Assembly: GCA_963845895.1 (NCBI GenBank)
Contig: CAWJTN010000001.1
Span: 62,001 to 126,000 of the forward strand
Length of the DNA stretch: 64,000 nucleotides
Source: CAWJTN01 sp963845895
GTDB lineage: Bacteria > Patescibacteriota > Microgenomatia > UBA1406 > GWC2-37-13
Reading direction: 5' to 3'
Under the pieces are notes generated by a model. That model had not been told where the DNA came from, searched no databases, and worked only from the letters and a program-made list of their open reading frames with translations. The position numbers and the translations under genes were made by a program. Of this stretch, positions 7,812-16,266 are shown piece by piece (the first letter of the stretch is position 1; each line of letters opens with the position of its first letter).

Positions 7812-9581
7812 ATGTGTGGAATTTTTGCTTACCTTGGTAATAAAAATAGCGCGGGTGATATTGTCTTAGATGGATTGAAGTCTTTGGAATATAGAGGATA
7901 CGATTCTTGGGGTGTTGCAATAAAGAAAAAAAATGGAGGGGGAATCTTTATTGAAAAACATGTAGGAAAGATCGGTGATGCTAAGCTTCCTAAGCTATCA
8001 TCAAACTGTGCAATAGGACATACACGTTGGGCGACTCACGGAGGAGTGACTGAAAAAAACGCACACCCACACATTGACTGCACAGGAAGAGTAGTCGTAG
8101 TCCACAATGGAATTATCGAAAACTTTGAGCCCTTAAAGCAAACGCTTTTAAAAAAAGGCCATATCTTTAAATCAGAAACCGATACCGAAGTTTTTGCACA
8201 TCTTTTAGAAGAAAAGCTTAAAAAAAATGTTGATGCAAAAAGAATAATTCTCTATCTTTTTAAAAAAGTTATAAAAGGGCTGAATGCCTTTATTGTTTTT
8301 TTCCCCGAAGAGAACTCTTTTTTTGCAATTAAAAATGGCTCTCCCCTTGTTTTTGGAGTGAATCCAAAAACAAACGAGTACTTTCTTGCTTCAGATTATG
8401 CGGGAATTTTACCTTACACAAATAAAATTTATTTTTTAGAAGACAATGAGTTGCTGCATATAAATGAAGAAGGATTCCATTTATTTGATAAAACCGGAAC
8501 TGAAGATCAGATCAAATTCTTAAACGTTGATTATAAAAAAGAAGAACTGAATCTTGGAGCTTATAAACATTTCATGATAAAAGAGATAAATGAACAGCCG
8601 TTAGTACTAGAAAATCTGGTTAACACTCAAAAAGAAAATATAATAAATCTTTCAGAAAAAATTAAAAAGGCTTATGGAACGTATCTGATCGGATGTGGCA
8701 CCGCTTATTATGCCTGTCTAGCTGGAACTTACCTATTTTCAAAAATCGCTAAACGACACACGAACTCCAGCATAGGGTCAGAGTTCAGCTATTTGGAGGA
8801 TTTTTTAACAGACAAAAGCCTTGTTATTGCTCTATCTCAATCTGGGGAAACAATAGACATAATCTCATCAATTAGAAAAGCTCAAGAAAGAAACGCAAAG
8901 ATTTGCGCAATTACCAACGTTCTTGGTTCAACTCTTTACCGGATGTCAGACTACAAAATGCTTCTAAATGCTGGGCCTGAAAAGTGTGTTTTAGCAACAA
9001 AGTCTTTCACAGCTAAAATCGCGATATTGAGTTTGCTAGCTCACGCGATTAAAGGAGATTATAAACAAGGTGCGTTAGAGATAAAAAAAGCCATTAAAGA
9101 AGTTGAAAAGGTCATAAAGTTAAAAAAAATTAAAGAACTGGCAAGCAATCTTAAAAATAAAGAACATATCTATATTTTAGGGAGAGGTCTCTCCTATCCT
9201 ACGGCATTAGAATCTGCTTTAAAGATAAAAGAGGTCTCATACATCCATGCCGAAGGATTTGCAGGAGGAGAACTTAAGCATGGAGTTATAGCTTTGATCG
9301 GGAAAGACACTCCAATCATAGTCTATAATCCAGATGATGAAACTTATGAAGATACATTATCTTCAGCTTACGAGGTGAAAGCAAGAGGCGCATTTTTGAT
9401 AGGAGTTTCCAGCAAAAACAATCCAATCTTCGACAAATTCATTGAAGTAAAAGACTGTCAAGAAGCAACGATCATACCAAATGTTGTTGTTGCACAACTC
9501 TTAGGCTATTATCTTGCCTTAGAAAAACAACTCGACCCAGATAAACCGCGCAACCTTGCTAAAAGTGTGACTGTGAAATAA
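7812..9581 (+). CDS. glmS: Glutamine-fructose-6-phosphate aminotransferase
   Basis: The 589-residue protein starts MCGIFAYLG, placing the catalytic cysteine at the N-terminus after Met removal, as in class II glutamine amidotransferases (GHTRWATHG, NGIIEN). Two SIS sugar-isomerase domains follow (IGCGTAYYACLAG, SQSGETIDII, RGLSYPTALESALKIKE) and the C-terminus DKPRNLAKSVTVK is the family tail. It makes glucosamine-6-phosphate for peptidoglycan and surface sugars, in keeping with the PBP1A at 30762-33005. The gene stands alone with an AT-rich upstream region and no Shine-Dalgarno site. Confidence 0.96.
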   Translation: MCGIFAYLGNKNSAGDIVLDGLKSLEYRGYDSWGVAIKKKNGGGIFIEKHVGKIGDAKLPKLSSNCAIGHTRWATHGGVTEKNAHPHIDCTGRVVVVHNGIIENFEPLKQTLLKKGHIFKSETDTEVFAHLLEEKLKKNVDAKRIILYLFKKVIKGLNAFIVFFPEENSFFAIKNGSPLVFGVNPKTNEYFLASDYAGILPYTNKIYFLEDNELLHINEEGFHLFDKTGTEDQIKFLNVDYKKEELNLGAYKHFMIKEINEQPLVLENLVNTQKENIINLSEKIKKAYGTYLIGCGTAYYACLAGTYLFSKIAKRHTNSSIGSEFSYLEDFLTDKSLVIALSQSGETIDIISSIRKAQERNAKICAITNVLGSTLYRMSDYKMLLNAGPEKCVLATKSFTAKIAILSLLAHAIKGDYKQGALEIKKAIKEVEKVIKLKKIKELASNLKNKEHIYILGRGLSYPTALESALKIKEVSYIHAEGFAGGELKHGVIALIGKDTPIIVYNPDDETYEDTLSSAYEVKARGAFLIGVSSKNNPIFDKFIEVKDCQEATIIPNVVVAQLLGYYLALEKQLDPDKPRNLAKSVTVK

Positions 9582-9627
9582 ATTAATATTTTCTTTATAA
9601 CGTAGTATTTATTCTTAATCTCCCGGC

Positions 9628-10992
9628 TTATGTTGTTAACGGTTTTTCGTGGGTAACCAGTGTTGGAAGAAATTTACCTGATCCTGGTTCTGCAACAATT
9701 TTACCTTTCCAAAGTACTCGATGGCCTCGTTGAAAAGTCATCTCCGGCCATCCTAAAATCTTTCTACCTTCATAAAGAGTGTAGTTCGCATGTGAATGTT
9801 GATTAGCGGCCTTAATAGTAAATTCTTTACTAGGGTCAAAAACCACTAAATCGGCATCAGATCCTACGGCGATTGTTCCTTTTTTAGGGTAAAGTCCAAA
9901 AATCCGAGCCGGATTTTCTGCTAGAACTTGAACCAAACGCACTAAACTAATTTTTCCTTTATTAACTCCTTCATCGTAAGTTAAAGGTAAAACTGTTTCT
10001 ACTTGTGGTGAACCAAATCCTTGTTTTAAAAAATCGCCATGAATGTCTTTGGTTTTAGGTGCATGATCGGAAGAAACTACTTGTAATGTACCATCACGCA
10101 GTGCTTGCCAAAGAGCTTTTTTATCTTGAGCATTACGAATAGGCGGACCAATTTTAGCCAATGCCCCTCTTTCCTTAATAATCTTTTCCGTTAAGTTTAA
10201 ATATTGCGGACAGGTTTCGGCAAAGACTGTTTGACCTTCTGCCTGCGCTTGTCGAATCGGTCGCAGTGCCCGTTCGGCTGTCACATGAACAATATATAAA
10301 GGACAACTGGTTATTTCAGCAATTTTAATTGCACGAAAAACTGCTTCTTCCTCAAGTGCTGGTGGTCGGGATAGGCCAAAATTAGTGGCTGGTGTATTGG
10401 GTTTTGAAAAATATTTATCTTCAAAATAATCTATTGCGCCGGCATTTTCACCGTGAATAATCGCCATGCCTCCATTTTTTGCTAGAATATCCATCCCTTT
10501 AGTTAGTTGATAGTCGTTGGTATACCAACCTTGTTTCATATAAGCTAAGAAAAAATTAAAGGTCTTAACTCCCAGCTTCATTACTTTTGGAATTTCAGGT
10601 ATCTGCTTGGCTGCTTCAAATAAACCACCATGTAGCCCGAAATCTAATCGGGAAGTTCGAAGTCCGTCTTTAAGCATTTTACTAACTTCATGAAATAAAC
10701 CTTGACCGGTTCGGGCATATGCAAAATGTAACAGTGTTGTAGTTCCTCCATAAGCAGCAACCTCTGAACAATCACTAACATTGTCAAGATAAACCGGATG
10801 GACATGAATATCGATCACTCCAGGCAAAATATATTTTCCGGAAACATTTATAATCTCTCCTACATTGGAATTGGAGAGGTGTGAACCAACTGCCGTAATC
10901 ACTCCTTTATGTACACCAACATCAGCACGTTGAATCTCTTTACCGGTAACAACCAGACCTCCAACTAAAAACAGATCAAAATGATTTTTCAT
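9628..10992 (-). CDS. Cyclic amidohydrolase, hydantoinase/dihydropyrimidinase-like, carboxylysine position is Asn
   Basis: I place the start at the ATG of 10990-10992 (MKNHFDLFLVGG, 454 aa, normal for the family); the open frame continues upstream but into non-homologous sequence. Metal ligands of the amidohydrolase fold are visible: H63 and H65 (DIHVHP), H180 (IHGEN), H236 (YIVHVT) and D309 (SSDHAP). The lysine that is normally carbamylated to bridge the two metals (SFKxFMAY in hydantoinases) is N146 here (TFNFFLAY). Loss of that lysine suggests a mononuclear or altered centre, or a non-hydrolytic role. Residues about 244-255 (RPIRQAQAEGQT) appear to come from a dispersed repeat. No other pyrimidine catabolism gene lies nearby, and GC looks higher than in flanking genes by eye. 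Confidence 0.82.
   Translation of the reverse strand: MKNHFDLFLVGGLVVTGKEIQRADVGVHKGVITAVGSHLSNSNVGEIINVSGKYILPGVIDIHVHPVYLDNVSDCSEVAAYGGTTTLLHFAYARTGQGLFHEVSKMLKDGLRTSRLDFGLHGGLFEAAKQIPEIPKVMKLGVKTFNFFLAYMKQGWYTNDYQLTKGMDILAKNGGMAIIHGENAGAIDYFEDKYFSKPNTPATNFGLSRPPALEEEAVFRAIKIAEITSCPLYIVHVTAERALRPIRQAQAEGQTVFAETCPQYLNLTEKIIKERGALAKIGPPIRNAQDKKALWQALRDGTLQVVSSDHAPKTKDIHGDFLKQGFGSPQVETVLPLTYDEGVNKGKISLVRLVQVLAENPARIFGLYPKKGTIAVGSDADLVVFDPSKEFTIKAANQHSHANYTLYEGRKILGWPEMTFQRGHRVLWKGKIVAEPGSGKFLPTLVTHEKPLTT
10233..10260 (-). repeat. Dispersed repeat read in frame inside the amidohydrolase
   Basis: On the minus strand the segment contains ATTCGACAAGCGCAGGCAGA and encodes IRQAQAE between two conserved blocks (YIVHVT and ETCPQYL). 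Its core CGACAAGC is shared with the repeat at 17939-17962 in alaS. Length and placement suggest a short insertion in a loop. Confidence 0.5.
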
Positions 10993-11059
10993 TTGACAAT
11001 AACTATATCCTTCTTGTTTAATAATGTCAAAACAATCTATTAAATTAAATAAAAAGTTA

Positions 11060-13883
11060 TTAATTAGGATAATGACAGCGTTTGTATTTCTTTCCTGATC
11101 CACACCAACAGGGATCGTTGCGGCCGGGTTTTTTATGAGACTGGCCTGGAGGAATAACTCGAAAACCAATCTGCGAGGAAGAATTTTGATTTTGATCTGT
11201 AACTTGTTGTTGAACTGGTTGTTGAGACGTCGGTAAATGTTGTTGAGATGGGGGAGAGGATTGTTGTTGATTTACAGCTTGAGTTAACCCGTTCAAATTT
11301 TGTTTATCAAAATTTGCTCGGGTAAACGGGTCTACGGATGAAGCAGACTTAAACATCATCGGTTGATCCTTTCTCTCCAGTTCTGGAAGAGGTTTCGCCT
11401 GCTCTACTTCTACCTTGAAAAGTCTTCTTGTTGCTTCAAAATTTACATCACCTACCATCTTCTCAAACATCGAATATGCTTCATTTTTATACTCAACCAA
11501 CGGGTCAAGTTGAGCATAACCTCTAAGATTAATACCTTCTCTCAAATCTTCAATTGAGGTTAGATGATCGGTCCAATATTTGTCTATTGTCGATAAAAAA
11601 ATTATCCTTACGATTTCATTCCACATCCTCTCGCCCAATCTCTTCTCTTTTGTCTGGAATTCTTTCTCAACCCTTCCCATCAAATAATTCAGAAAGCTGT
11701 TTAGGTTTTTCTTTTTCGAATAATTCTTTACTTCTTCCAACCCAACCGAGACTATAAAATTTATTTCTTTATGAAAATTTTTGATATCATCTTCGGAAAG
11801 TGACGTTTCCGGAAGCATAAAGGCGTTCACAAGGTTATTCATTTCATCTTGAAAAACATCCAATATTGTACTTCTAAATTCTTTAGGATCTTTATCTGGC
11901 AAAGAAAGGGTTTTTCTTCGCAAAGAATAAATAATGTCCCTTTGTTTGTTTAATACATCGTCATAGTCAACTAGATGTTTTCTGATGTCAAAATTAAATC
12001 CTTCAACTTTAACTTGGGCTTGTTCTATCGCTTTAGAAACCATTGAATGCGTAAGAGGTTGGTCTTCAGGAAATTTAAAAAAGGTCATTAAATTTGATAT
12101 TTGTTCGCCGCCAAAAATCCTCATCAGATCATCCTCTAAAGCAACAAAAAATCTTGATAAGCCCGGATCGCCTTGGCGGCCCGACCTTCCTCTCAGCTGA
12201 TTGTCAATTCTTCTTGACTCATGCCTTTCGGTGCCCAAAACATATAAGTCCTCCAAGCGAAACAACTTCATCATGTGCTTTTTGCCAATCCTTGATCTTC
12301 TTCTCAAACTCTTTTTCATTTTGAACTTTGGACTTAGAAATTGTTTGTGGTTGTTCTCCGCCAAGTATAATATCCACTCCTCTCCCTGCCATATTTGTGG
12401 CAACAGTTATTGAGCCTTTTTTTCCGGCGTTGGCGATAATCATAGCTTCTCTCTCATGATTTTTGGCGTTCAATAGTTCGTGTGGGATACCTTTTTGTTT
12501 AAGAAGATTTGATAACAGTTCGTTTTTCTCAATTGAGGTAGTACCTACCAAAACAGGTCTTCCCTTCTTGTAATTTTCCGCGATCTCTTCAACCACTGCT
12601 TTAAATTTTCCTCTTTCAGTCTTATAAATCATGTCAGGATGATCTTTTCTTATCATTGGCAGATGGGTTGGCACAACAACAACGTCTGCTTTATAAATTT
12701 TGTGAAACTCCTCTGCTTCTGTCGCTGCCGTCCCAGTCATACCTGCCAATTTCTTATACATCCTGAAATAGTTTTGCAGAGAAATTGTTGCAAGAGTCTT
12801 TGATTCCTTTTGGATTGAGACGTTTTCTTTTGCTTCAATAGCTTGATGCAGACCTTCTGAAAATCTTCTACCATACAAAAGTCTTCCCGTAAATTCATCA
12901 ACTATTATTACTTCTTTGTCCTTTACAATGTAATCTTTATCAATTTTAAATAATGTTTCTGCCTTCAATCCGGCTTCAATGTGAAAAAGAGTGTCAAAAT
13001 CTTTCTCATAAACATTAGAAACACCAAGCATTGACTCAATTTTACGGATGCCTACTTCAGTTAAATTTGCTGTTCTTAATTTTTCATCTATGACATAGTC
13101 TGTCTTCGAGTCAAGTTTTTTAACCATCTGGGCATATCTATAATATTTAGATGTGTCTTCATCATAAGGGGCCGAAATAATATGTGGAGTTCGAGCTTCA
13201 TCGATTAAGATTGAGTCAGCTTCATCAATCACTGCAAAGTTGAATCCTCTTTGAACTAAATCCGAGGTCGATGTAGCCATATTGTCACGCAGATAATCAA
13301 AACCAAATTCACTATTAATACCATAAGTTACATCTGCCTCATAAGCTTCTTTTCTTGATATAGGTCTTAGGTGAGCCAATCGCCAATCCTGCGCCTCTGC
13401 ATCCAAATATTTAGGGTCATAAATAAAAGATTTTTCTGAAATTATTGCAGCAGTGGACAGACCTAGAAAATGATATACCACACCCATCCATCCTGCATCT
13501 CTTCTGGCCAGATAATCGTTTACTGTAACTAAATGTGCGCTTTGTCCTGATAAAGCGTTAAAATATAAAGCGGTTATAGCCGAAAGAGTTTTTCCCTCTC
13601 CTGTTTTTTGCTCGGCAATTTTTCCTTCATGTAGAGCAAGTCCTGCCATCAATTGAACATCAAAATGTCTTTGTCCCAAAACTCTTCGGGCTGCTTCTCT
13701 TACCAATGCAAACGCCCAAGGAACCGATGGTGACTTTTTTAATTTCTCCGTTTCATTGGGAAAATCAGAGTCTTTAAGTGATCTTGTTTTATCTTCTAAA
13801 GTATTTATCTCTTCTACCTGCTTTTTTAATCTATTTATCTCCCTCTCATTGTAATCAAAAAATTTTGTTAGAAAATTAAGCAT
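11060..13883 (-). CDS. secA: Preprotein translocase ATPase SecA, split by one frameshift near 12244
   Basis: The N-terminal frame starts at the ATG of 13881-13883 (MLNFLTKFF) and carries Walker A TGEGKT (residues 94-99), VIDEADSILIDEARTP and the TNMAGRGVDI motif. It stops at 12219, four codons after the conserved GGL. The next frame picks up exactly at YVLGTERHESRRIDNQLRGR and continues to a standard SEC-C zinc tail (CWCGSGKKYKRCH). Removing one A in CTTATATG (12241-12247) restores a continuous protein of about 940 residues with nothing missing. SecA drives Sec-dependent export, on which the surface proteins here depend. The frameshift is therefore probably a sequencing or assembly error, or a recent mutation; a programmed shift is possible but has no obvious slippery site. 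Confidence 0.92.
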
Positions 13884-13942
13884 AATCTTAAAAAATTCAA
13901 ATGACAAATTTCAAATGTCAAATCAAGTTCAAAACTTAAAAA

Positions 13943-13966
13943 TTTGAACTTTGAACTTTGAACTTT
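13943..13966. repeat. Short tandem repeat, period 7 (TTTGAAC)
   Basis: Three full copies of a 7-mer plus a remnant lie between the secA start and the 3' end of the next gene. Similar TTTGAA/AAATTTC-rich stretches occur at about 7766-7800, 13893-13935, 14660-14690 and 15717-15750, so this is a recurrent low-complexity family here. Confidence 0.7.
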
Positions 13967-13970
13967 GGAT

Positions 13971-14735
13971 TTATTTGCTAAAGTATTCTTGTGGGATGAC
14001 TGTTATTTTTTGGGCAGAAAATCGATTTGGTTCTTTTTCATTTCCTGTTTTATTATAAACAAAATGTACGTTGTCACCTTCTTTAATTTTTGAAAATCCC
14101 ACTTTTTCTAACTCCAAAGTTTTAATATTTAACATCTGTTCTTTTGTAAATGTTTCTATATCTAGAGTTAAATTGTCCTTATCTAAAGTTACAACTTTTA
14201 TATAAAAATCAGTTTTATTGACTTCGGTAACCTGCCCCGATCCTACCTCGAAAAGTTGATCTATATAAATAAAGTTGGCATCAACTGTTTTATCGTTTAG
14301 TAAACCTGTTGCAATAATATACATTCCTTTTTTAATCTGGCTTTCGTTTACTTCATTTTTTTGATTACCAACGATTTGATAAAATTTTGTCAACTGACTA
14401 TCTATTTTAACTCCGTATTCGTCATCTGATGCTGTTTTGATTTTAATTGTCTCATTTGCCATGCTCTCAACGAAACCGCTGACTGCTTTGTTATTTTCTT
14501 GACGCATCTCAGCTACCTTAGTTGCTATTTTATCTTTTAAAGATTGTATATCTTTCTCTTCACTTGCAGAAACTGTAGTTGTCGCAGTTGGTGAAATAGT
14601 AACAGCTTGTGCGTATACCGAAGATAGACCCAAAACTGAAATTAATCCTGCAATAAATAATTCAACTAATTTTGAAATTTGAATTTTGCTTGTCCTCCGA
14701 AGCTTTAGCGAAGGAGGAAATTTTGAACTTTCCAT
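13971..14735 (-). CDS. Exported protein of unknown function (beta-rich, DUF5666-like)
   Basis: The 254-residue protein has a signal segment (LVELFIAGLISVLGLSSVYAQ), then a coiled-coil-like stretch (SLKDKIATKVAEMRQENNKAV) and repeated beta units of the kind GFVESMANETIKIKT and GQVTEVNKTDFYIKV, each followed by a KGMYII or EGDNVHF turn. This resembles small OB-like DUF5666 repeats; the match is by eye. The first 17 codons come mostly from the 29-bp dispersed repeat (FPPSLKLRRTSK), so the present start is odd and the true start may be farther in. Its ATG overlaps the stop of the upstream gene, so the two are co-transcribed. Confidence 0.7.
   Translation of the reverse strand: MESSKFPPSLKLRRTSKIQISKLVELFIAGLISVLGLSSVYAQAVTISPTATTTVSASEEKDIQSLKDKIATKVAEMRQENNKAVSGFVESMANETIKIKTASDDEYGVKIDSQLTKFYQIVGNQKNEVNESQIKKGMYIIATGLLNDKTVDANFIYIDQLFEVGSGQVTEVNKTDFYIKVVTLDKDNLTLDIETFTKEQMLNIKTLELEKVGFSKIKEGDNVHFVYNKTGNEKEPNRFSAQKITVIPQEYFSK
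14689..14717 (-). repeat. 29-bp dispersed palindromic repeat, copy 2
   Basis: This is identical, in the opposite orientation, to 6581-6609. Here it forms the start of the exported-protein gene and is translated as FPPSLKLRRTS, in another reading frame from copy 1. Confidence 0.85.
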
Positions 14736-15166
14736 TACAATTGTTGGTTCAGATAATAAATTGATAATTCTTTCTCAAGTGATCTTGCTTCCGGATTTTG
14801 AGAATAGACAGTTATTAAAATATTATTTTCACCGAAACTAAGCGGAACGTCGGTTGAGAATTGACCTTTATCGTTCTTAAAAATTATGTCGGTCCCTGCC
14901 GACTCAATAACTATTAGAGCATCTTTTTCGGCTTTTCCTTTTAGAGTTATTTTATTTCCATTTACGATTTGACCATCCTGTGGTTGACTAATCTCTATTG
15001 GAGGAATCGTTTGCGTATTTTTTATTGTCTGATTTGCTGAATTTGACGGAGCAATTGTTTTAGTTCTTGTAAACTCAAGTTCCTTATTTTTTATTAAAAG
15101 AATCAATGCCAGTACTGCTCCAAAAAGAATACCAAAACAGATAGCAATTATTGTTTCTTTTTTCAT
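14735..15166 (-). CDS. Membrane-anchored Ig-like domain protein
   Basis: There is one N-terminal membrane segment (IIAICFGILFGAVLALILLI), a low-complexity linker, then a single immunoglobulin-like bacterial domain (PIEISQPQDGQIVNG, ITLKGKAEKDALIVIESAG, FSTDVPLSFGENNI). At 143 residues it is a small surface-anchored module. It lies four bases downstream of the nnrD-like gene and overlaps the next gene by one base, so the three are likely one operon. The function is unknown; adhesion or structural roles are guesses. Confidence 0.75.
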   Translation of the reverse strand: MKKETIIAICFGILFGAVLALILLIKNKELEFTRTKTIAPSNSANQTIKNTQTIPPIEISQPQDGQIVNGNKITLKGKAEKDALIVIESAGTDIIFKNDKGQFSTDVPLSFGENNILITVYSQNPEARSLEKELSIYYLNQQL

Positions 15167-15170
15167 AAAA

Positions 15171-16082
15171 TTAAACTAAATTCTTTACAACTGCCGGGAC
15201 AAACTCAATGATATCACTTATATTATACCAATAACCTTTCGTTAAAAAAAGCTTTTCGGCAGTTTCTTTTAAGATGAACGATGACAAAACAGCAGAACTA
15301 TAAGCAGAATCTTTAGCATATAAAGACGTTGCTAAACCTGCCAATATATCGCCAGTACCACCCTTGGTTAAACCTGCATTACCTCCTTCGATAACCACTG
15401 TTTTTTCACCATCACTAATATAGTCTTTTACGGCTTTTAAAAGTATTATGCAGTTAAATTTTCTCGCATATTCTTCCACTGTTTTTTCTGTCTCACTTGG
15501 ATTATCTTTGTTAATTTGAGAGGCAAACAATTTTTTAAACTCACCCATATGTGGCGTGACAATTGGTTTTGCTTTTAAATTTAGCAGCCATTCTGGCTTC
15601 ATCATTTGTAAAGCTCCAGCATCGATAACAAATTTCTTTTCCGGAAAATTTTCCAATAAAAATTTAGTTAAATAATAAGTGTAAGTAGCCTCGTCTTCAA
15701 TATTTAAAATGTCTTGAAATTTCGAATTTCGAATTTCGAATTTCGAATTTACTTCTCCTCTCACCATTCCCGGCCCAATTAAAATCGCATCATCTTCCTT
15801 AACATAATCAATTAAATTTTTTTTATGGACTACCATACCATTTCTAAACTTTTTTTTAAGGGCCAACAATATTTCGTTATTTTCCTCTGTCGAAGAATAG
15901 TGAACCATGTCTACAAAATGAGAGGCTATCTCGGCCGCCCAAATAGAGGCTGCGTGAAAAAGAGTTGAACCACCTATAATTAAAATCCTTCCATTTTGTC
16001 CTTTGTGAGAATTAGGTTTTGGAATAGGTAAATTTTTAAGAAAGGGCTTAATTGAATCAGGGTCTGACGTTTTTATAACCAT
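15171..16082 (-). CDS. nnrD: NAD(P)HX dehydratase-type kinase (YjeF C-domain family)
   Basis: The ribokinase-like fold is recognised by GQNGRILIIGGS near the N-terminus, a DAGAL segment (FVIDAGALQMM), VTPHMGEFKKL, and the nucleotide-site motif NAGLTKGGTGDILAG. These match ADP/ATP-dependent (S)-NAD(P)H-hydrate dehydratase, which repairs hydrated NAD(P)H. The epimerase (NnrE) half usually fused to it is absent. I prefer the ATG at 16080-16082 (MVIKTSDPD); a TTG at 16110-16112 would add ten residues. The stretch NSKFEIRNSKFQ comes from a simple tandem repeat and is an insertion. Promoter: TATAAT on the minus strand at 16122-16127. Confidence 0.85.
   Translation of the reverse strand: MVIKTSDPDSIKPFLKNLPIPKPNSHKGQNGRILIIGGSTLFHAASIWAAEIASHFVDMVHYSSTEENNEILLALKKKFRNGMVVHKKNLIDYVKEDDAILIGPGMVRGEVNSKFEIRNSKFQDILNIEDEATYTYYLTKFLLENFPEKKFVIDAGALQMMKPEWLLNLKAKPIVTPHMGEFKKLFASQINKDNPSETEKTVEEYARKFNCIILLKAVKDYISDGEKTVVIEGGNAGLTKGGTGDILAGLATSLYAKDSAYSSAVLSSFILKETAEKLFLTKGYWYNISDIIEFVPAVVKNLV
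15717..15750. repeat. Tandem repeat, period 7 (AATTTCG), inside nnrD
   Basis: About five units of a 7-mer are read in frame as NSKFEIRNSKF within the kinase, in a loop between IGPGMVRG and the following helix. With a 7-bp period, gain or loss of one unit would frameshift the gene. Confidence 0.8.
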
Positions 16083-16119
16083 ATGATTAATGCTATACCC
16101 CTCCGCTTTCAAAATGCAA

Positions 16120-16266
16120 GGGATTATACCTAACGAAGCTTTGATTTTAGATTGTCATTCTAAACTATAATAGTATAATAACAATCAGAACTCTTATTTG
16201 AAAGCTACGGTAGGTATATCCCACTTTTTTGCAAAATCAAAGCGAAGTGGTATATAATTCTACAGT
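16120..16266. promoter_or_regulatory. Divergent promoters with a shared upstream block (nnrD and alaS)
   Basis: Both promoters have the block AAAATCAAAGC followed 5-7 bases later by GGTATAAT (nnrD, minus strand, 16122-16148) or GGTATATAAT (alaS, plus strand, 16233-16258). The alaS TATAAT ends eight bases before its ATG. A further AGGTATATCCC lies at 16212-16222. The shared layout suggests a common activator or repeated promoter module. Confidence 0.45.

Noticed and set aside
10993..11169. N-terminal extension of the amidohydrolase open frame
   Set aside because: The added residues overlap the end of secA and have no similarity to the family; the ATG at 10992 gives a normal length.
15717..15750. 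CRISPR-like array of short repeats
   Set aside because: A 7-bp tandem repeat inside nnrD without spacers; no cas genes in the window.
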